A stretch of DNA of 64,000 nt from Pomphorhynchus laevis (taxonomy: Eukaryota; Acanthocephala; Palaeacanthocephala; Echinorhynchida; Pomphorhynchidae). This document shows, in pieces, positions 59,190 through 64,000 of this stretch (its first letter is position 1; every line of letters starts with the position of its first letter). Under the pieces are notes generated by a model. It saw only the letters and a list, made by a program, of their open reading frames with translations, searched no databases and was not told where the DNA came from. A program made the translations under genes and the position numbers. The stretch lies in the NCBI GenBank assembly GCA_012934845.2, contig WNNJ02002631.1:124001-188000 (forward strand), given 5' to 3'.

Positions 59190-62100
59190 GATGATAAATC
59201 CGTGAAAAAAAAATTTCCTGTGCGGAATTTGTGCAAGTGAAGCTCTTGACCGTCCGAACTCTCAAATGAACAAGCTAACTGAGAGTGTAAATGGTTTGTA
59301 TAGACGAATCTGTTCTGACGAACAAGAAAACGCGAGTAGTGCCACAAGTTTTTGTGTCCAGGCTGTTGAGAGGGTTCTTTGTGCCAAGCCAGACAAGAGG
59401 CCATCACGGTCCGTGCTTATTTCTGAAGAGTTGAATTCCTGTCAAGTATTTGATACTGGCGACGGGCTGAAGGAAAAAGTAGAATCACCGTTGATGGTTA
59501 ATGCTGTCAGTGACTCAGACGATACAATAAAATCAAACGATCCTTCTCATCACAGAACGGAAACGACTTCTCCTAACTCCTTCAGCTGCACCTGGATGAT
59601 GGAGCATAGTCACAGCATCATGGTTCCCAATATATCTCCCACCCCTGACACGCTTGACGTCACTACTGCTGATTTGCAGAGTTCGGTGTGTCGAACAAAC
59701 CAATTCAAAAGTGATGCAATGCAAAGCGAAACTTGCGGAGTTACGAAATGCAGTATTGAACCAGATGGAAATGAGCAGTACCAGCCACGTGTACCATCGG
59801 TACCTACTTTTAAACAAATTCCTTCACCAAGTATCGGTAGCAGAGCTTGCAAGATAAATAGAATTTCTGATCGAGGATCACAAACAGACCATGCAACAAT
59901 AGATCAATGCACTACAAAGAAGATCGTCACAATTTCGGCAACTCATTCTGGAGCCTCTCATGCGGCAACTCGTCTGGAGCAGCGATCTATCCGGACCCCA
60001 CGTTCGAGTAACATACGAGATAAAAGATCTGTTATAGATAGATCCAAATGTGTGATCTTTGCCAACGTTTATGAGTCCCAATCCGACAGTGCTCAAAATC
60101 GTATTAATGATGATGTTGGCTCAGTGCGGCAGATCCTATCCGGCGTTTTCGTTGAGGGTGAGGAAGGTTTGGCAGAATCTCTACAGGTCTTGGCCCTTCA
60201 CAGAATCGGCAAAAGAGACGGAAATGGTAAGACTAGATTACTAAGATTAGTTTGTGCGTCTTCTAATCAAGCCGCTTCCATTCTTAATAGAGCTTACAGA
60301 TTAGCGGGTACGTCTATGCGCATCTTCAAGGACCTTTCGATCGAGGATCGCCGTCAATTGTCTCTTGCTAGGAAGGAACTATATAACAGGCGTCAATTAG
60401 GTGAGGAGGATTTATGTATCCGAAATTTTCGGGTGGTTCGACGCCGACCATTTGTACGGTGGGAGAAGTTAACTATAAAAACTCAACGAAGGGAGCTTTA
60501 GGAGACTTGGTTTCATTTCGTACCATCTTATCGAAAAGTCCGGTGAATTACTGTAGTCATCCTATCAGGATTGCATGTTCCAATGTTCGCAGCTTAGTCT
60601 CTAAATTTGATAAGTTCAACTTTTATTTATCAAACAGCGACGTGTCTATTTTCGCACTCACTGAGACCTGGCTGCACAGTGGTATTGATGACAATTGTGT
60701 TAACATCCCGGGCTTCTCACTATTAAGAACTGACCGAGGAAACACCCGCCGTGGTGGTGGGGTTGCGATCTATGTAGACAACAAAATGATTGTGACCAAC
60801 GTCATGTCATATCGAGATGATGATCTATTGGAGTCGCTCTCTTTAACAGTGAAATCAGGTGATACGACAATGTCGATTTGCGTTTGCTATCGTACTCCGC
60901 GCTCTTGCTGCTTGAAACATGACATGATCAGTTATTTCACGAAAGTGTCGAAACCGTCCAATTTGATCCTTCTTGGTGACTTTAATATTCCGAACCATAA
61001 CTGGGAGCTCCCCTTTCGAATGTCCTCGCGGTGTAAGTCAGATGGATGTCGACTTATGGAATTTTCTTGTGGACGATTTAGCTCTTATACAACAAGTCAC
61101 TCAGTCAACTAGGTTTATGTGAAATAGCTCCTCGCTATTCGATTTAGTTTTCAGTAAAACATTTCTTGACATACGTGAAGTTCAATATGACCCTCCCATT
61201 GGACTCAGTGACCATCTTGTCATTAAGTTTTTTACTGGTTTCTGTGCCGAAGCCCCACCTAACGCAGTTAAGTACTTCAAACGCAAATGGAATAAGGTGG
61301 ATACGGATGCCCTCCGTAAGCTTACAGTACGATTGGGTCTTCACAACAGTGTTGTCAGTGATATCGATGATTGGAAAACTTTGTCTGTTTCTCTCAACTA
61401 TCTTACGGATTGCGTAGCCCCATTGAAAACCGTACAATTCTCTTCGAAACTTAAACCTCCGTGGTTTGATCATGAGTTACTTGACATTTTGAAGATGCGA
61501 AATAAACTATTTAAGTCATCTCTGAAAATTCAGGGTCTTCGGTCAGAATACCTTCAATATCGTCGTCGTTTCAGCTCTATAAAGAAAATAAAAAGACAAA
61601 GGTATGAAGCTGGAATAATATCATCATATCGAACTTCTTCCAAACCATTCTGGCGGTATGTGAATCAAAATAAAAAATGATTCAATCAATCACAGTGTTA
61701 AATCATGGGGGCAGAATTGTACGAGAACCTGATGAAATCGTAAGTGTGCTAGCGACAGCGTTTGAACTTGATTATTACACGCCATATAAAGGCTTCCGTA
61801 TAGCGCACACTCCTGAGGCATTTACGTCGTATATGCCGCTTGTTCACCCGGCTGAGGTTTCGCGGGAACTGCACGGATTTTCACCATATACTTCGGCCGG
61901 CCCAGACGGTATACACCCCTTTATCTTCGGGAATCTCCATGATCTATTAGCATCGCCACTATCAGAGATGTTTAACATGTCGATACATACTTCGCGCATC
62001 CCTGATCACTGGAGACAATCTTACGTCATCCCCATTCATAAAAAGGGTAGCAGAGACGATCCGTTCAATTATCGTGCAGTATACCTGACGAGTATTGTAT

Positions 62101-63350
62101 GCAAATGCCTCGAGAGGTTTGTGCATAAATACATTACCACTCACATGGAAAGAGGTAAGCTACTACACCCATCTCAGCATGGCTTTCGTACCGGCAGGTC
62201 CTGCCTTAGCAATCTAATTACGGCACGTGAAAGTTGGACAGACATAGTTGCAAACGGGGATATGGTTGATGTAATTTACATTGACTTTAGTAGGGCGTTC
62301 GACCGAGTACCGCACGATCTTTTGCTCTTACTGTTGGCTCAATACGGGATTGATCCGAGTGTAGTTCGTTGGATCGAGTCGTTCCTGAAAGGTCGATAGA
62401 GAGTAGCTTTTCTCCGCCACGAAATACTTACGCAGGTGTTCCTCAGGGATCGGTCCTGGGACCCTTGTTATTCAATATTTTTCTTCAGGATCTACTTGTA
62501 AGATTAGAATGTGATGTACTAGCGATTGTGGATGACCTGAAGTTATGGAAGTGTGTTAGTTCATATGTTAAGAAATTTTCTTTTGTGTATAGTTTAGGTG
62601 GTGAGCCAATTGAGCAGGTACAGTGTACTAGAGACTTAGTGGTACTTGTGCACGAATCGTCAAAGAGTCGTCCAAACATTATTCAATCGACCAGACAATT
62701 GAGCTATGCGTTTCGTAGGTGCTTTCGTTACCCATCTGTGTTTTGTCTTAAAGTGATGTACAACTCAATAATTAGGCCCATTCTTTTATACTGTACACCA
62801 GCAACATTTCCGTGCACGCGAGGCGAGCTGAATGATTTAGAAAATGTTCTTCGCAGGTTGACAAGGTGATGTCGTCTTCCGAGTAGTTATTCTTATAGGG
62901 ATCGCTTACGAGAGATAGGCATACCTTCGGTTCGATCTGCGATAGTGTGTAGCGACATCTTATGCTTCAGAGATATGTTACTCGGACGTAATGGGTTGCC
63001 GGCAAACTGTATCCAGCGGAACAAACGTGATACGAATCGGGGCCACTCTTTGACTGTGAAAACGCTGCACCATGGGAAGCTGTCTAGAATCAGTCGCCTA
63101 TCGCACCGGGCGGTAAGGATGTGGAACTTACTTACGAGGATATGGTCGCTATTCAGAGTAGACAGCAGTTCATGCGGAGGATGGATCAATGGCTGTACGA
63201 GACAAACTCACAGTCTATACCAAATCGTTATCCTTGGGAGGAATGTTGAATTTTTTTTCTTTTCAATTTTTTTCTTTTTTTTTCATGTGATCAGACAAAA
63301 CAGCCCTACGGTTACATTCTTGTAATTGAATAAATAAATAAATAAATAAT
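59190..63350 (+). mobile_element. LINE family A copy 10, long copy with ORF1, ORF2 and tail
   Basis: ORF1 is 59266-60501. ORF2 starts at 60414 and is spread over frames 60414-61112, 61297-61680, 61677-62399, 62369-62869 and 62945-63325. The endonuclease reads ACSNVRSLVSKFDKF, TETWL, RRGGGVAIYVDN, CVCYRTPRS, LLGDFNIPNHNW and GLSDHLVIK. The RT has SAGPDGIHPFIF, VIPIHKKGSRDDPFNYRAV, QHGFRTGRSCLSNL, YIDFSRAFDRVPH, GVPQGSVLGPLLFNIF and LAIVDDLKLW (VDD in place of ADD). The tail is AGCC-CTAC-GGTT (63302-63313), TTCTTGTAATTG and repeats of AATA. At least four breaks lie in ORF2. Confidence 0.95.
59266..60501 (+). CDS. LINE A10 ORF1 protein
   Basis: A 411-codon uninterrupted frame. The first ~250 residues are Ser/Thr-rich and low in recognisable features. 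Residues ~255-400 form the block shared with LINE A8 and A11: SKCVIFANVYESQSDSAQ, NRINDDVGSVRQIL, KTRLLRLVCASSNQAASIL, IFKDLSIEDRRQLSLARKEL and DLCIRNFRVVRRRPFVRW. LINE ORF1 proteins bind element RNA; the basic end here would suit that, by inference. Just upstream of the ATG the same frame reads LCGIC, which could be the end of a zinc-binding start, but a stop precedes it and no earlier ATG exists. It overlaps ORF2 by 88 bases in the -1 frame. Confidence 0.75.
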   Translation: MNKLTESVNGLYRRICSDEQENASSATSFCVQAVERVLCAKPDKRPSRSVLISEELNSCQVFDTGDGLKEKVESPLMVNAVSDSDDTIKSNDPSHHRTETTSPNSFSCTWMMEHSHSIMVPNISPTPDTLDVTTADLQSSVCRTNQFKSDAMQSETCGVTKCSIEPDGNEQYQPRVPSVPTFKQIPSPSIGSRACKINRISDRGSQTDHATIDQCTTKKIVTISATHSGASHAATRLEQRSIRTPRSSNIRDKRSVIDRSKCVIFANVYESQSDSAQNRINDDVGSVRQILSGVFVEGEEGLAESLQVLALHRIGKRDGNGKTRLLRLVCASSNQAASILNRAYRLAGTSMRIFKDLSIEDRRQLSLARKELYNRRQLGEEDLCIRNFRVVRRRPFVRWEKLTIKTQRREL

Positions 63351-63354
63351 CGTT

Positions 63355-64000
63355 TTAGCTCTGAGCGATCCTATATAATGTCTTATTCAGTAGTATTCCT
63401 GAATCAAATGCTGAGAATTCTCAGATTCGTGTAGATAGTGACATATGTAATTTACGTGATGTTTTTTCTCAGATCTTGCTGAAGGGCCATAAAAAGTTAG
63501 CTTACTGTTTGTAAGTTATTCTGTCTCGTTAAAAAGTCAACTGATAAGTCTATATTATTGAACGTTACACTTTCTTCTCCGCAACATGTAAGTCTTTTGT
63601 TAATGTGTGGTTACGGTCCGAAAACTCGTTTGTATCGAATATTCCGCGATTTATCTCCAGAAGTGCGGTTGATGTTAAGAGCAACAAACAGTGAATTACG
63701 AAGTCGTCTATCTAAAGGTGAAACTAATATTTGTATACGAAATTTTCGGTTTGTTAAGTGGCGCCCAGTTGTTCATTGGAACTTAGTGATTTCCTTAATT
63801 GTCGGTAATTCACCCAGCGCTTAGGTACAAACTATCACAGTTGAGAAAGTATTGTCAGATACCAATTTATCGCAACCATCGTGAAATAAAGTCGGTATAG
63901 ATATATAATTGGAGAGTTTAATCTCATTTAGTAGCATATATTGTAGTACTTCGAAATACTCTCGTACTAAGCCACTCGCTATTTGTCAGTTGGTCGTTTT
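63355..64000 (+). mobile_element. LINE family A copy 11, ORF1 fragment running off the window
   Basis: It begins right after the AATA tail of A10. The plus frames give NVLFSSIPESNAENSQIRVD, SDICNLRDVFSQIL, then (63558-63824) TRLYRIFRDLSPEVRLMLRA, KGETNICIRNFRFVKWRPVV. These match the ORF1 block of A10 and A8. Stops and shifts break it. No endonuclease is reached before base 64000, so the rest may lie outside. Confidence 0.75.

Noticed and set aside
59533-60096. Minus-strand ORFs opposite LINE A10 ORF1
   Set aside because: Shadows of a long conserved plus-strand ORF.

Overview
This 64 kb window is AT-rich eukaryotic DNA, almost certainly from an invertebrate animal. Most of it is a graveyard of retrotransposons. 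I recognise only two host protein genes: a partial SLC45-type solute transporter (minus strand, about 10.7-11.9 kb) and a complete, intronless UBE2D-type ubiquitin-conjugating enzyme (minus, 21.3-21.75 kb). The style of the LINE ORF1 proteins and of the Ty3/gypsy integrase recalls flatworms and other lophotrochozoans, but that is inference from memory of the families. I do not name a species. I saw no tRNA, rRNA or CRISPR.

Layout. 0-5.4 kb: fragments of an I/Jockey-like LINE ('family G') scattered through an AT-rich repeat field with a ~294 bp unit. 5.6-7.5 kb: a duplicated ~160 bp unit, a worn RT fragment and a LINE tail. 8.6-10.2 kb (minus): a LINE with an RT and a C-terminal restriction-like endonuclease region ('family E'), directly next to the transporter gene. 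12.8-13.6 kb: the C-terminal nuclease-like domain of another LINE ('family F'). 15.1-15.8 kb: a possible Penelope-like remnant between two 223 bp direct repeats. 16.1-20.5 kb: two head-to-head CR1/Jockey-like 'family A' LINEs. 20.6-23.5 kb: the E2 gene, duplications and a large inverted repeat. 23.6-30.6 kb: an L2/CR1-like 'family B' LINE, a 20 bp minisatellite and more family A and B pieces. 30.9-44.5 kb: back-to-back LINEs, in which a plus-strand 'family C' LINE appears split by a nearly intact family A copy (880-codon ORF) and a long family B copy. 45.0-52.6 kb: a family A LINE interrupted by a Ty3/gypsy element with very short LTRs and a clear 5 bp target duplication. 53.0-64.0 kb: one more B copy, four more A copies (one long, with ORF1, ORF2 and tail) and a 'family D' LINE split by one of them.

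How it works together. There is no operon or pathway here; the elements use each other and the two host genes as landing sites. Two signals recur beyond the coding relics. First, family A and family B each keep their own 3'-terminal stem-loop just before the A-rich tail, and the stems are preserved while the bases change. Second, a motif of the form CTGANGA - U - short stem - GAA(A/T) occurs at four places, once as a 66 bp palindrome. It resembles a hammerhead ribozyme core with one extra base and lies in the same region as the Penelope-like fragments. Seven further near-perfect snap-back hairpins, most with 4-base loops, are also scattered through the window.
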